This document shows positions 38,772 to 62,721 of a DNA stretch of 64,000 nt, piece by piece (the stretch's first letter is position 1; each line of letters starts with the position of its first letter). The stretch covers positions 3,143,501 through 3,207,500 of the forward strand of contig NC_135556.1 in the NCBI RefSeq assembly GCF_964340395.1, in the 5' to 3' direction. The notes under the pieces are model-generated. The model made no database searches, was not told where the DNA came from, and worked only from the letters and a program-made list of their open reading frames with translations. A program made the translations under genes and the position numbers. The DNA is from Glandiceps talaboti. Lineage: Eukaryota; Hemichordata; Enteropneusta; Spengelidae.

Positions 38772-41215
38772 GGGTTAAGATTACGGTTAGAGTTAGGATT
38801 ACGGTTAGAGTTAGGATTACGGTTAGAGTTAGGATTACGGTTAGAGTTAGGATTACGGTTAGAGTTAGGATTACGGTTAGAGTTAGGGTTACGGTTAGAG
38901 TTAGGATTACGGTTAGAGTTAGGGTTATGGTTAGAGTTAGGATTACGGTTAGAGTTAGGATTACGGTTAGAGTTAGGGTTACGGTTAGAGTTAGGATTAC
39001 GGTTAGAGTTAGGATTACGGTTAGAGTTAGGATTACGGTTAGAGTTAGGATTACGGTCAGAGTTAGGATTACGGTTAGAGTTAGGATTACGGTCAGAGTT
39101 AGGATTACGGTTAGAGTTAGGATTACGGTTAGAGTTAGTATTACGGTTAGAGTTAGGATTACGGTTAGAGTTAGGATTACGGTTAGAGTTAGGGTTACGG
39201 TTAGAGTTAGGATTACGGTTAGAGTTAGGGTTACGGTTAGAGTTAGGGTTACGGTTAGAGTTAGGATTACGGTTAGAGTTAGGATTACGGTTAGAGTTAG
39301 GATTACTGTTAGAGTTAGGGTTACGGTTAGAGTTAGGATTACTGTTAGAGTTAGGATTACGGTTAGAGTTAGGGTTACGGTTAGAGTTAGGATTACTGTT
39401 AGAGTTAGGATTACGGTTAGAGTTAGGGTTACGGTTAGAGTTAGGATTACGGTTAGAGTTAGGATTACGGTTAGAGTTAGGATTACGGTTAGAGTTAGGA
39501 TTACGGTTAGAGTTAGGATTACGGTTAGAGTTAGGGTTACGGTTAGAGTTAGGATTACGGTTAGAGTTAGGGTTACGGTTAGAGTTAGGATTACGGTTAG
39601 AGTTAGGATTACGGTTAGAGTTAGGGTTACGGTTAGAGTTAGGATTACGGTTAGAGTTAGGGTTACGGTTAGAGTTAGGGTTACGGTTAGAGTTAGGGTT
39701 ACGGTTAGAGTTAGGGTTACGGTTAGAGTTAGGATTACGGTTAGAGTTAGGGTTACGGTTAGAGTTAGGGTTACGGTTAGAGTTAGGATTACGGTTAGAG
39801 TTAGGGTTACGGTTAGAGTTAGGATTACGGTTAGAGTTAGGGTTACGGTTAGAGTTAGGATTACGGTTAGAGTTAGGATTACGGTTAGAGTTAGGGTTAC
39901 GGTTAGAGTTAGGATTACGGTTAGAGTTAGGGTTATGGTTAGAGTTAGGATTACGGTTAGAGTTAGGATTACGGTTAGAGTTAGGGTTACGGTTAGAGTT
40001 AGGGTTACGGTTAGAGTTAGGATTACGGTTAGAGTTAGGATTACGGTTAGAGTTAGGATTACGGTTAGAGTTAGGATTACGGTCAGAGTTAGGATTACGG
40101 TTAGAGTTAGGATTACGGTTAGAGTTAGTATTACGGTTAGAGTTAGGATTACGGTTAGAGTTAGGATTACGGTTAGAGTTAGGGTTACGGTTAGAGTTAG
40201 GATTACGGTTAGAGTTAGGGTTACGGTTAGAGTTAGGGTTACGGTTAGAGTTAGGATTACGGTTAGAGTTAGGATTACGGTTAGAGTTAGGATTACTGTT
40301 AGAGTTAGGATTACGGTTAGAGTTAGGGTTACGGTTAGAGTTAGGATTACGGTTAGAGTTAGGGTTACGGTTAGAGTTAGGATTACTGTTAGAGTTAGGA
40401 TTACGGTTAGAGTTAGGGTTACGGTTAGAGTTAGGATTACGGTTAGAGTTAGGATTACGGTTAGAGTTAGGATTACGGTTAGAGTTAGGATTACGGTTAG
40501 AGTTAGGATTACGGTTAGAGTTAGGGTTACGGTTAGAGTTAGGATTACGGTTAGAGTTAGGGTTACGGTTAGAGTTAGGATTACGGTTAGAGTTAGGATT
40601 ACGGTTAGAGTTAGGGTTACGGTTAGAGTTAGGATTACGGTTAGAGTTAGGGTTACGGTTAGAGTTAGGGTTACGGTTAGAGTTAGGGTTACGGTTAGAG
40701 TTAGGGTTACGGTTAGAGTTAGGATTACGGTTAGAGTTAGGGTTACGGTTAGAGTTAGGGTTACGGTTAGAGTTAGGATTACGGTTAGAGTTAGGGTTAC
40801 GGTTAGAGTTAGGATTACGGTTAGAGTTAGGATTACGGTTAGAGTTAGGATTACGGTTAGAGTTAGGGTTACGGTTAGAGTTAGGGTTACGGTTAGAGTT
40901 AGGATTACGGTTAGAGTTAGGATTACGGTTAGAGTTAGGGTTACGGTTAGAGTTAGGGTTACGGTTAGAGTTAGGGTTACGGTTAGAGTTAGGGTTACGG
41001 TTAGAGTTAGGGTTACGGTTAGAGTTAGGATTACGGTTAGAGTTAGGGTTACGGTTAGAGTTAGGGTTACGGTTAGAGTTAGGATTACGGTTAGAGTTAG
41101 GGTTACGGTTAGAGTTAGGATTACGGTTAGAGTTAGGGTTACGGTTAGAGTTAGGGTTACGGTTAGAGTTAGGATTACGGTTAGAGTTAGGGTTACGGTT
41201 AGAGTTAGGGTTACG
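38772..41215. repeat. 18-bp array of telomere-like hexamers, about 135 units
   Basis: The unit is three degenerate telomere hexamers, TTACGG-TTAGAG-TTAGG(A/G), so the tract is an interstitial telomere-like satellite. The main variable base is the last one (A or G). Rare marks (GGTCAG, TTAGTA, TTACTG) recur 990 bp apart, exactly 55 units: 39131 and 40121, 39301 and 40291, 39391 and 40381. TTATGG at 38925 and 39933 is 56 units apart. Because 18 is divisible by three, four frames of 780-845 codons stay open (such as repeated NPNSNR or LTLTVI); these are artefacts. Confidence 0.95.
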
Positions 41216-41844
41216 TACCCACGATACCAGCCCATAGTCAATGAAATTGCTGCTGACAACCATGCATATAAATAATAATCAGTTGTTATGTGAGAAGAGG
41301 GGTGGGTCTCAGGTGTTTAACGGGAACAGTAATCGGGTAAAATACTACGGGTACGATTGCGTGGAGATCATGACCTTAGTTCGGACATATGTCGGGTGTG
41401 TGCCAATCTAATCGTTGGGAGTTGTGGCCTTCAGCTCAGTCAATGAGATCCAAACACAGGTATTTATTAATGCAGTGCCTTCACACGCATCCTCATGGCG
41501 GTAGTGGTGGGAAATTATTCAAAGCCTTTAAAACTTTCAACATTGGTGGCAGTGGTGGGATAAAAAACCTTACCATTGATTCTGGGACTCGTATCCTCTT
41601 ACATTTCTGATAGTATTTTAACCCACATTTACAACTACTTTATTAACAGGGGATGGTCATGTTTTAGAGAAAGAAAGTTGAGGGAGGGTCACCTTTTAGC
41701 ACAACGGAATCGGGGAGGGTCACATTTTACGCAACAGCTCGAGCCTGATTTCCCTCCCCCTGTAATTACTGGAGGCTCCCTTACTAGTAGGTTATTGTAT
41801 AATTACTGTTCTGAGATATTCGGATTATGAGAGGGCTTGATTAA
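41216..41844. other. Intergenic, no gene recognised
   Basis: About 630 bp. Contains GGAGGGTCAC-type G-rich blocks near 41670-41770 that recall other G-rich patches in the window. Open frames here have no recognisable content. Confidence 0.5.
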
Positions 41845-42146
41845 GTTCCTGCAGATAAATTGTTCGCCCGTGTCCAGTCAAACAGAGGACATCCATTCAA
41901 ACTTGCCAAATCCACGGTCAGATTGGACATCAGGAAGTATTTCTTCACTCAACTGACTGTATCTCATTGGAATGATTTACCTGAATACGTTATTCAAGCC
42001 AAGACTCTGTGTGACTTTAAAATTAGACTCGATCAGCATAAGAACAAAAAGAGGGATTATCTAAGCCTTTGAGGCTTCCTTCCCTATCTTGCCATGGAGT
42101 CTTCCATGGCGATTATAGTAAATCATAGTAAATCACATCTCATTAA
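41845..42146 (+). mobile_element. LINE 3' fragment (C-terminal tail of the polyprotein)
   Basis: The frame 41845-42072 gives about 75 residues of the very end of a non-LTR retrotransposon reverse transcriptase protein: RGHPFKL, RLDIRKYFFTQ, WNDLP and a closing FKIRLDQH. This order is characteristic of that C terminus. It is followed by a stop and a short 3' UTR ending in TAGTAAATCATAGTAAATC repeats, typical of LINE tails. 5' truncated; no target duplication found. Confidence 0.75.
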
Positions 42147-42935
42147 TTTCAAATAAGGGACACAGTTGTTTAGTTTGTTTTCCATTACAATTTATCTAAG
42201 CTGTAACCGTAGATGTTGCCGAAACACATTTAGACGATGATTGTCGGCGAAGACAAGATCTTTCACTACTAGTAACTCTGTGTCTAACTCTGTTATCCAG
42301 TTTCACACTGTGCATAATTAAGCCGCTAAAGCAATCAACGTTCGTGACTGGGGAGTTATCAGCAAAATCAAGATGTACACGTGTGTATGTTAATCATTTT
42401 ATGTTCTTAGATACGCAAAGGAAATTTATTTAAGGCATGGCCATTGGTCGTTAGAGATAATTTTAAACCCCCTCCCTCACTACAGCGCCATCTACGCTCT
42501 CTGCACTCATATACAACAAACAATTATTGTTACAAAATCTTGACTTCCGAAAGGTGAGTTTATCATTTATCAACTTAAGCATAAATACAAATACAAAATC
42601 ACTCTAAAAGTAATATTTGCAATATGAAAATAACAGAAAACAAAACAAATGCTACATTTTTTGTGAACCCATTGTCAATATCTCAAACCAGATCTAAAAT
42701 GGGCCGACTTTCGACATAAAACCAGTGGTTATCCAAAATATGACAAATATTCCTGACATTTACTTGACCCTTCTATCCTACAGGCAATGTATAGATTAGA
42801 GTATCATTACGTGTAATGTCAGTTAAAAGTAAATGAGTTTATAAAATCAATCTAAATTTTCAGCAGTGACTCCCCATTGCCTTTGCTTTGCCCACGTTTC
42901 ACATCCTAAATTTTTGAAAAGGTCAATGTACAGTT
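42147..42935. other. Downstream region of gene B
   Basis: About 790 bp past the LINE tail. An AATAAA on the minus strand at 42425-42430 is the nearest canonical poly(A) signal for gene B, about 510 bp after its stop. The minus strand at 42847-42939 could also be an alternative last exon of gene B (separate entry). Confidence 0.5.

Positions 42936-42939
<4 letters not shown>
42847..42939 (-). CDS. Possible alternative last exon of gene B
   Basis: An excellent acceptor (TTTTGTTATCTTCCTCAG) is followed by 30 in-phase codons starting VKLYIDLFKNLG and a stop. If a donor inside exon 5 (CAA|GTAACC, intron starting at 43022) is used, this hydrophilic end replaces the hydrophobic tail and the product would lack a GPI signal. 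The pyrimidine tract is also simply the Phe/Leu/Ile codons of the tail, so the acceptor may be a look-alike. Confidence 0.3.
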
Positions 42940-47906
<4,967 letters not shown>

Positions 47907-48010
47907 TGTCAATCACTCTGCAAGGCGAGAATATTTTCAGTACACATTGTATTTACATTTATATATGCATCTGTATATAGTTCATATACTATTTTAGCGA
48001 ATTCCTGTCA

Positions 48011-48337
48011 CTGTGTTGATATATTATTATGAATACTTCAGATAGACCGTGTTGATATATTGTTATGAATACTTCAGATAGACCGTGTTGATATATTGTT
48101 ATGAATACTTTAGGTAGACTGTGTTGATATATTGTTACGAATACTTCAGATAGACCGTGTTGATAGATTATGAATACTTCAGATAGACCGTGTTGATATA
48201 TTGTTATGAATACTTCAGATAGACTGTGTTGATATATTGTTGTGAATACCTCAGATAGACCGTGTTGATAGATTATGAATACTTCAGATAGACCGTGTTG
48301 ATAGATTATGAATACTTCAGATAGACTGTGTTGATAA
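48011..48337. repeat. 36/32-bp minisatellite, about 9 copies
   Basis: Units TGTTGATATATTGTTATGAA plus TACTTCAGATAGACCG; several lack four bases (ATTGTT to ATT-type). Just upstream of the gene B start codon. Confidence 0.93.
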
Positions 48338-48429
48338 ATGTGATACTCGATGTGGCCGTCACCGAAATGACAAGGTCAATAGCACTTTTACGGTTCTCAT
48401 TTGTAACAAACTGAGAAACTTCTTTCAGT

Positions 48430-49265
48430 GTCGTGATTGAATAGACCATGGAGTGGTGATTGAATAGACCGTGGAGTGGTGATTGAAAAGACCGTAGAGT
48501 GGTGATTGAATAGACCGTAGAGTGGTGATTGAATAGACCGTAGAGTGGTGATTGAATAGACCGTAGAGTGGTGATTGAATAGACCGTAGAGTGGTGATTG
48601 AAAAGACCGTAGAGTGGTGATTGAATAGACCGTGGAGTGGTGATTGAATAGACCGTAGAGTGGTGATTGAATAGACCATAGAGTGGTGATTGAATAGACC
48701 ATGGAGTGGTGATTGAATAGACCGTGGAGTGGTGATTGAATAGACCGTGGCGGTGATTGAAAAGACCGTAGAGTGGTGATTGAATAGACCGTAGAGTGGT
48801 GATTGAATAGACCGTGGAGTTGTGATTGAATAGACCGTAGAGTGGTGATTGAATAGACCGTAGAGTGGTGATTGAATAGACCGTAGAGTGGTGATTGAAA
48901 AGACCGTAGAGTGGTGATTGAATAGACCGTGGAGTGGTGATTGAATAGACCGTAGAGTGGTGATTGAATAGACCGTGGAGTGGTGATTGAATAGACCGTA
49001 GAGTGGTGATTGAATAGACCGTGGAGTGGTGATTGAATAGACCGTAGAGTGGTGATTGAATAGACCGTAGAGTGGTGATTGAAAAGACCGTGGAGTGGTG
49101 ATTGAATAGACCATAGAGTGGTGATTGAATGGACCGTGGAGTGGTGATTGGATAGACCGTAGAGTGGTGATTGAATAGACCGTAGAGTGGTGATTGAATA
49201 GACCGTAGAGTGGTGATTGAATAGACCGTAGAGTGGTGATTGAATAGACCGTAGAGTGGTGATTG
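48430..49265. repeat. 23-bp minisatellite, about 36 copies
   Basis: Units GTGGTGATTGAATAGACCGT plus AGA; main variants are GTAGA/GTGGA and AATAGACC/AAAAGACC. With period 23 the frame cycles every three units (69 bp), so two minus-strand frames of about 290-310 codons stay open with a 23-residue repeat. I see no signal peptide, splice context or start signal to support a protein. Confidence 0.95.
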
Positions 49266-49983
49266 TCAATACACCTCTTAATAAACATTTCACATACATC
49301 AATGAGTGGTCTTTCATTTTAAAAGATAAATCCACAAAACACTAACACTGTGCTCCTAAACTGTAATTGACAGAATAATCAATTTACTTTGCACAATGCT
49401 CTCTGTTCAAGGTATGATTTATGATTCTAAGAAATCGTCTGTTTTGCATTATGAGAATACATGGCGGGATGGACGGATGACTGACGTCAGTAGACGCAAG
49501 GTCATGACCTTGATCTAGTAGGATACAATAAATTAGTATGGTTAGACTACTTGATGATATTATCAAACCAGGTTCGTGATGATGAATGAATCTGATAATC
49601 TAGCCCTATCACATGACGTACCTCATCAAAGCTTGTACTTTGTCATTGGGTCAGTATGGTTCGATCTTCCACACCTGAGGCCTTGATCGTATTAACACAA
49701 TCCTCAGACCACGAAAATATAGTGGTCTGAGCACAATCGAAATGTCAATCACGAGGGCTTCAGGTGCCATAATTGAACATTCGACCTGTCATCAATCGCG
49801 ATCAATCGCGACACGATGACGCATCAAAGTGTTTACGTATGAAGAACAATTGTTATTATATCACAAAGTTTATCACTTCTTATGACCTTAATTCATGTCT
49901 TGACTGGCCAGATAATACAATAACAAGTTTTATTTTCAGTAGACTGGCTGACTAACGAATGGCTAATTATATAACTTCCTGGT
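49266..49983. other. Intergenic between genes B and C, part 1
   Basis: About 720 bp, no gene. A short inverted pair near 49675-49735 (AGTGGTCTGAG and CCTCAGACCAC) could form a hairpin. ATCAATCGCG is duplicated in tandem near 49793. Confidence 0.5.
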
Positions 49984-50036
49984 TGACTGACTGACTGACT
50001 GACTGACTGACTGACTGACTGACTAACTAACTAACC

Positions 50037-50072
<36 letters not shown>

Positions 50073-50348
50073 GAGTGAGTGAGTGAGTGAGTGAGTGAGT
50101 GAGTGAGTGAGTGGGTGGGTGGGTGGGTGGGTGGGTGGGTGGGTGGGTGGATGGCTGGCTGGCTGGCCGACTGACTGACTGACTGACTGACTGACTGATG
50201 CTCTCTCACTCGCTCGCTCGCTCACCCACCCACCCACCCACCCACCCACCCACCCACGCACCCACCCACCCACCCACCCACTCACTCACTCACTCACTCA
50301 CTCACTCACTCACTCACTCACTCACTCACTCACTCACTCACTCACTCA
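49984..50348. repeat. Compound tetranucleotide tract with large inverted arms
   Basis: Successive tracts of (TGAC), (CTGT), (GAGT), (GGGT), (CTGG), (GACT), (CTCG), (CACC) and (CACT). The (GAGT)-(GGGT) block at 50073-50150 is complementary, in correct nested order, to (CACC)-(CACT) at 50223-50348, so either strand can fold into a long hairpin with a loop of about 72 nt. Confidence 0.95.
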
Positions 50349-52162
50349 CCTAATAAAATCATCCCTATTGTGCTAAGTGCTGGAAATATACGCTCCTAGA
50401 AATCTGACACGTCAAGGTGAACTCCTGTACTGATAATATCTCTATATCGATGAACTCTCTAGAAACTTTTATTAGTGCTAACGAGAAAATTCAAACTAAT
50501 GATTTTGACCAAATATAAATTTAAAAGGCCTACCTCGGATTAGGAAAAGGTTGGCCCTGACCAAAGAACGATCCCATGTAGTCTTTATCAAGATAACACT
50601 AATGCGATGACCCGGGATTGAAACATGGCCCTTTAAAACTGATGTATTTATCTGTGTATTTTAATCTCATATACTTACAGAATGGACCCAACTCTTCATT
50701 TTACTGAATATAAACAGTTACCTGAACTTAACTTGTAACGACAACGTGTTTATTACTCACACTCAAGTTCAACTTTAAACATAGTGTGATTGATCGTTGA
50801 TATTTACAAGGGAGATAAAGAGCATACAGTAAGCTACTATGCTGTTATCTGCTTACGTTAGCAAAGTTGATAATGTCACATGTCTCCAACCGTTCTAACT
50901 GTACTATACGACCACTTATCATTGTACCCAGCGACTGATTGTTGACTTAGAAAAACCACATGTAGAAGTACGAATTGTGTTTGGATGCATGAAGACTGCA
51001 GTAAAGTCTGCAAACCTATAGTTGCAGTGATGAGATCAACAAAATCAATGCAGTGGCTTTACAGTTGCGAGGGACTTTGACCAACAGCCGTCTGGTTCCC
51101 TGACACTGTTTCTAATTCAAACATGTAGTGTATAACGGAAACGTACTTACAAAATGCTGAACTTGCAATAAATCCGAGGTAAATGTCCTTGGTGTGTGCG
51201 TGTTCAGCCCTCGCTCCTGATGTGATGTGTTGTGTTGTGTTAGTGGCCTGGGACGGGGTCACTGGCCCAAACCACCAATCAGGAGGTAGGGATATAGAGC
51301 ATGAATCCCGAATCAACTGATCTACCAGATAATTACTATATTTCTGTCTTTCAGAGGAGTATTTAGTTTAATATTTAATTGACAATGCTTGACCTGCTTT
51401 ATCTCACATCACGTGAGTGTTTCTAGTTGTGTCTATTATCATGGTCACTCATTTGTCTCAGGTTTCTCATTTATGTGCAAAGGGTGTTAATTCCATTGGT
51501 ATAGAGATAATGCAGTGATAAACAAACGAACAAAAATAAATAAATAAATAAGGACTAAACCATTCAAAATGTCACACCTACCTTCACTTTTAGGATAAAT
51601 GATTCATACCTGTTTACTTATGTTTACAATAATTGTAATTCTTACTTCGTCATGTTTGTTTACCTATGTTTTAAAACTCTTTATAACAATTGTAATTCTT
51701 CAAGGGGCTACTTTATTTTTTTTAAAAATCGCTGGGAAATCGTTCTATGAAGTATTTGGAGAAAGAGCCTCGGTTTGGAACATTACGACTAAAAGACGGA
51801 AAGCTATAACACAAATCAGACCTTTCATCTGTACTTCTAAAATATATTTTGGTTATTGACAAATAGGCGAGGGTTATATTTTAATATCGCCAATGCTAAA
51901 ATAACATCGAGAGCAATTTTAATGAGTGTTTTTGTAGTAATTCATATGAAAATAATTGTAATTTAATAGGACTAATCAACTCTGAAACTAGATGACATAT
52001 TACGTGTACAATAACACGTGAATGCAATGAATCAGATGTTTGTTTTCTTTATTAGCCTTGCTCGAGTCTCCAGGCTTTTTCATTCTTTATTTAAACACAC
52101 ACAAGTAAGAAACTTACTTGTCTGTGATTTGTTAGTTGTCTGTGATTTGAATAAGACATTAG

Positions 52163-52230
<68 letters not shown>

Positions 52231-52500
52231 CAACTGTGTTCTGTTGTGTGAAATGATAATGTGACTGAATGATTACCAAACAGTTAGTGTAGCCCTTGGT
52301 AGACTACGAGTAACTGGGAATTTATAGTTTAGGACATTCTCAGATTCAGAACTAAAAATGATAAACAAGCTCAAAACATTTGAAGATAGTGAAGGGACTG
52401 TGCCAGTCTTTTTTTGTAGAAAGATCCTGAAAATAGTCTTGATTTTCGATTGTATTGGACCGTGTCATCTTTACTCTCAGGTCAGGTGATATTGTCAACG
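50349..52500. other. Intergenic between genes B and C, part 2
   Basis: About 2.1 kb. No gene; open frames at 51059-51316 (minus) and 51599-51859 (plus) lack recognisable content. An (AAC)n tract lies at 52164-52232. AATAAA on the minus strand at 52048-52053 and 52086-52091 are candidate poly(A) signals for gene C, about 410-450 bp after its stop. Confidence 0.5.
52164..52232. repeat. (AAC)n microsatellite
   Basis: Pure trinucleotide tract of about 23 units. Source of poly-Thr and poly-Leu shadow frames. Confidence 0.98.
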
Positions 52501-58944
<6,444 letters not shown>

Positions 58945-59922
58945 GATCCTTTGAATGTAGCGGTTATTTTCCTACATACGTACTGACGAGACCAGCTCGT
59001 TTGATTAAAGATGACGTAACGTAAGTTGAGCAACGATAACTGAACTGTATGGTCTGAAGATTAATCTATTCCCCATATCTCTTTTTTTATCAGTATCTTT
59101 GTAAAGGGTGTGGTCTGGATGTAACACACAACACATGTAAAACGTATAAATCTCACAGGTTGAAATCCTTCATCAGTTTTCTGAATTGATGAATGAAATG
59201 ATAAAAAAATAAAGTAAACACATTTTAATCAATAAATAAACCTTAATATCTTTTAAGACACGTGGTTTCAATGGATTCTGTTTACTTTATAAATGTTAGC
59301 TCATATAACATATAAGGATGCCAATGTTTTGTGTCCGCCAATATGTTAATGTAACATGCCGTGTGAGGAATACAGACGCTCCATATCTATCGGATTCGAA
59401 GAAGTGACGAAACACATCAACAGCCTTTTAAGTGTTGATCCCATATACATGCACAACCACAATTTGGTGTGATATCTATTAGTGGTAGAGTTAACAGAAA
59501 CAGGGTCTGTCTGTCCACCGTCTACCTAGCTATCCACCTGCCTGCCTGCCTGTCTGGCTGTCCACCCGTTTACCTAGCTATCCACCTGCCTGCCTGCCTG
59601 CCTAGTTGTCTGTCTGTCAATCCATTCGTATGTACGTCTGTATTATTGATATCACATGGACGGCTGGCTATTTTTGAGGCACTGCCTTGAATAACATGTT
59701 CGTACTTAGCCATTGCAGCAAAATATGTGCATAGTTTATTTAATTTTGGTATTTGCATATATATTTAGCGTTTCTAGCTTTCTGTTTCAAAAAAACAATC
59801 TGCTTTGAAGAGTTGGTTGAAAGAGGGCGCTATATACAAATATATGTACATGATCTCTTCAGATCTCGGTTCTCAATTTGTATTTCACGGTCACATCACT
59901 TTCTTGTAAAAACTTTGTTTGC

Positions 59923-60078
59923 GTTGTATTTTTATGCCCATTTTATCGTATCTACAACTTATAACATGGACATGAAAATCTCCAGTCTCTTATGATTACC
60001 GTTGTATTTTTATGCCCACTTTATCATATCAACAACCCATAACATGGACATGAAAATCTCCAGTCTCTTATGATTACC
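59923..60078. repeat. 78-bp tandem duplication
   Basis: Two adjacent copies beginning GTTGTATTTTTATGCCCA at 59923 and 60001 and ending CTCTTATGATTACC, with only a few differences. Confidence 0.95.
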
Positions 60079-61008
60079 TTGTACACTAACAATCTGAGGG
60101 AAATTCTGTATTCTAAGATTTCAAATTTCTCTACACTTTACTGACAGCAAAAAAAAAACAATCTGAAGAATACTTTCTGTTCAAGTCTTCTATGGCACTG
60201 CATCGTGGATGTTCAAATCTTCTATGACACTGCATTGTGGGTATTTCGTAAGTCTAAAGTGCATGTTTGTCAGTTTGAAGTGTTGTGCTAGCCATGGACT
60301 TAGTATTTGGTCGTATGTATTAATATAATGCGAATTCTGGTTGAACGTTTATAGACGTAGTTTACTCACATATTGCAGAAGACTGAATGTCAAGGTCTGT
60401 TAACAGTTTATTGATAAATGACCTGACTTAGTATATTATAAGCATAATATGTGATAGTATAGTTCAGTTCAGTTCATTATTGTACAATGGTCTAAATAAA
60501 AGTTTATATTTTGAACTTTATATGTTGTATACCAAATTAATTACAAAGAATTTTTTTCCCAATAATTTTGAAGATATTTTCTTGTACTTGCAAGTAACAA
60601 TTTGCCTGTTTAGGTCGACAGACTTTGTCAAACTCTGCATTTGTTGCCTTTACTGCCATGACATTTTGATAACAATATCTACTTTAGTGAACACTTTTCA
60701 TGAAAAATTGTAAAATAATCAAAGTGCAACCACATAACATGAAAAATTGACTGATTCTGGGATATTTTTGTTAATATAGACAGTGCTAAAAATATTTCAG
60801 TCGTGCTTATATATATCAAGTACACACCTTAACGCCAAATTCAAAAACAATAAATGTAGCATGACTTGTGTGTCTATTATAGCTACATCACATGTATCTC
60901 AAAATGAACCCATTATTGTGACAGAGTACTTCAATTTTTTGTTTTTCAAAAAAGCACACTAAACCTTGGGTCTTGTTACGTGCTAACTTTGTTCATACCA
61001 TGAGTTTA

Positions 61009-61064
<56 letters not shown>

Positions 61065-61095
61065 GTGTGGTGTGGTGTGGTGTGGTGTGGTGTGG
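61009..61095. repeat. (GAT)n and (GTGTG)n microsatellites
   Basis: About 18 GAT units followed by about six GTGTG units. Source of a poly-His minus-strand shadow frame. Confidence 0.97.
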
Positions 61096-61767
61096 CACAG
61101 ATGCAATTTATTGTTTTGAATTGCTTTGATCCAAAGACAAGATATTCGTTGGTCACAATACTTCCATAACAGTTAATGAGACGTAAAAAAAGTAAATGAA
61201 GACAATTATGTGATTCAGAAGTAGACAAACACAATATGCAGACTGTTGTTTCTCTCTGGAATATGATTTAAAAAAAGTAACCAAATATACTTTGGCAAGG
61301 AAATCTACAGGGAAATAGAAGTAAATTGTCATAATTGTTAAAAGATGAAGTCATTGGGTTGTTATGATAATTAATCTAACTTGAGATTATCAGTGAAATT
61401 CTAACTTATCATAAACACCAAAGACATATGCTCTCATTAATATATTTTGTGACAAGGCAATGTGATTATTTTACACTCAACTGATCACAATATGTCAATG
61501 CCTAGTTTTCCAGTCAGTCAAGCGATTAGAGCCATGTTTAAAACTGTCTGGCTAATATGAGAAGTGAATTTGATATATTTTTAGACAAAGGAACGAAATT
61601 GCCGAAATAGTAAACACTGAAATTTTGGTCCTTGACAAATTTACAACACAAACTTCATCACCTTGTACCTGATAGTCATTCTCACGGTTATGAAACCTGC
61701 TATAAAACCAAAATCACATTCAAGTGTAGGACAAAACGTATGGAAAACAGTCATATCGTGTATTGCA

Positions 61768-62286
61768 AAGTTAAATCAGTAGTGACTCTGTTGTGTAACT
61801 GTATAAGCTGAATCCGTACTGACTCTGTTGTGTAACTATACAAGTTGAATCAGTAGTGACTCTGTTGTGTAACTGTACAAGTTGAATCAGTAGTGACTCT
61901 GTTGTGTAACTGTACAAGTTGAATCAGTAGTGACTCTGTTGTGTAACTGTACAAGTTGAATCAGTACTGACCCTGTTGTGTAACCGTACAAGTTGAATCA
62001 GTAGTGACTCTGTTGTGTAACTGTACAAGTTGAATCAGTACTGACTCTGTTGTGTAACTGTACAAGTTGAATCAGTACTGACTCTGTTGTGTAACTGTAC
62101 CAGTTGAATCAGTACTGACTCTGTTGTGTAACTGTACAAGTTGAATCAGTACTGACTCTGTTGTGTAACTGTACCAGTTGAATCAGTACTGACTCTGTTG
62201 TGTAACTGTACCAGTTGAATCAGTACTGACTCTGTTGTGTAACTGTACAAGTTGAATCAGTACTGACTCTGTTGTGTAACTGTACA
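61768..62286. repeat. 37-bp minisatellite, 14 copies
   Basis: Units carry AAGTTGAATCAGTA, then (G/C)TGACTCTGTTGTG, then TAACTGTAC. The AGTAGTGAC form dominates the first half and AGTACTGAC the second, so the variants are spatially sorted. Confidence 0.96.
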
Positions 62287-62683
62287 TGTGTTGTTAAAGC
62301 TTTAACTTTCATGATTTACCATTTGTTCTGTTTTTAAAAAAACAAACAATTTTTACTCCAGCTGAAATATTTATTTTATTGATTGTCTGTTGTCTTTTTC
62401 AGACTTTTTAACCACGTGACTAATTTGACTACTTGTCACCGTGTTTAGTTGTGAATAAACTATTATCATTATTGACCAAAAATGATCAGCAGCTTGGTAA
62501 TGATCTACAACGGTTATAACGCGTACGTACTGATTATACCGCCACCTAGTGGTCAACTGTAACTATCGAATTTGTCACTCTGATCGTCGACCAAGACAGA
62601 TCAAAATCTGAATGCTAAAAATTTAAAATTCTTGTATTATAACCTTTGTAAATCATCAGTGATACTATTTTACCCTTTATACT

Positions 62684-62721
<38 letters not shown>

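Larger units (their letters stand above)
58945..61767. other. Intergenic between gene C and the P4HA-like gene, part 1
   Basis: 2.8 kb with no gene recognised. It should contain the promoter of gene C (minus strand). Holds a CTGC/CTGT-rich patch near 59510-59620, a 78-bp tandem duplication at 59923-60078 and (GAT)n-(GTGTG)n at 61009-61095. Confidence 0.55.

Noticed and set aside
38725-41275. Four overlapping open frames of 780-845 codons (repeated NPNSNR, LTLTVI, LGLRLE, VRVRIT)
   Set aside because: All are translations of an 18-bp tandem repeat, whose period is divisible by three and which lacks stops. Open frames on both strands at once are an arithmetic effect.
48397-49335. Minus-strand frames of 312 and 287 codons with a 23-residue repeat
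   Set aside because: Produced by the 23-bp minisatellite, which closes on itself every 69 bp. Two frames give the same repeat peptide shifted, and nothing supports translation.
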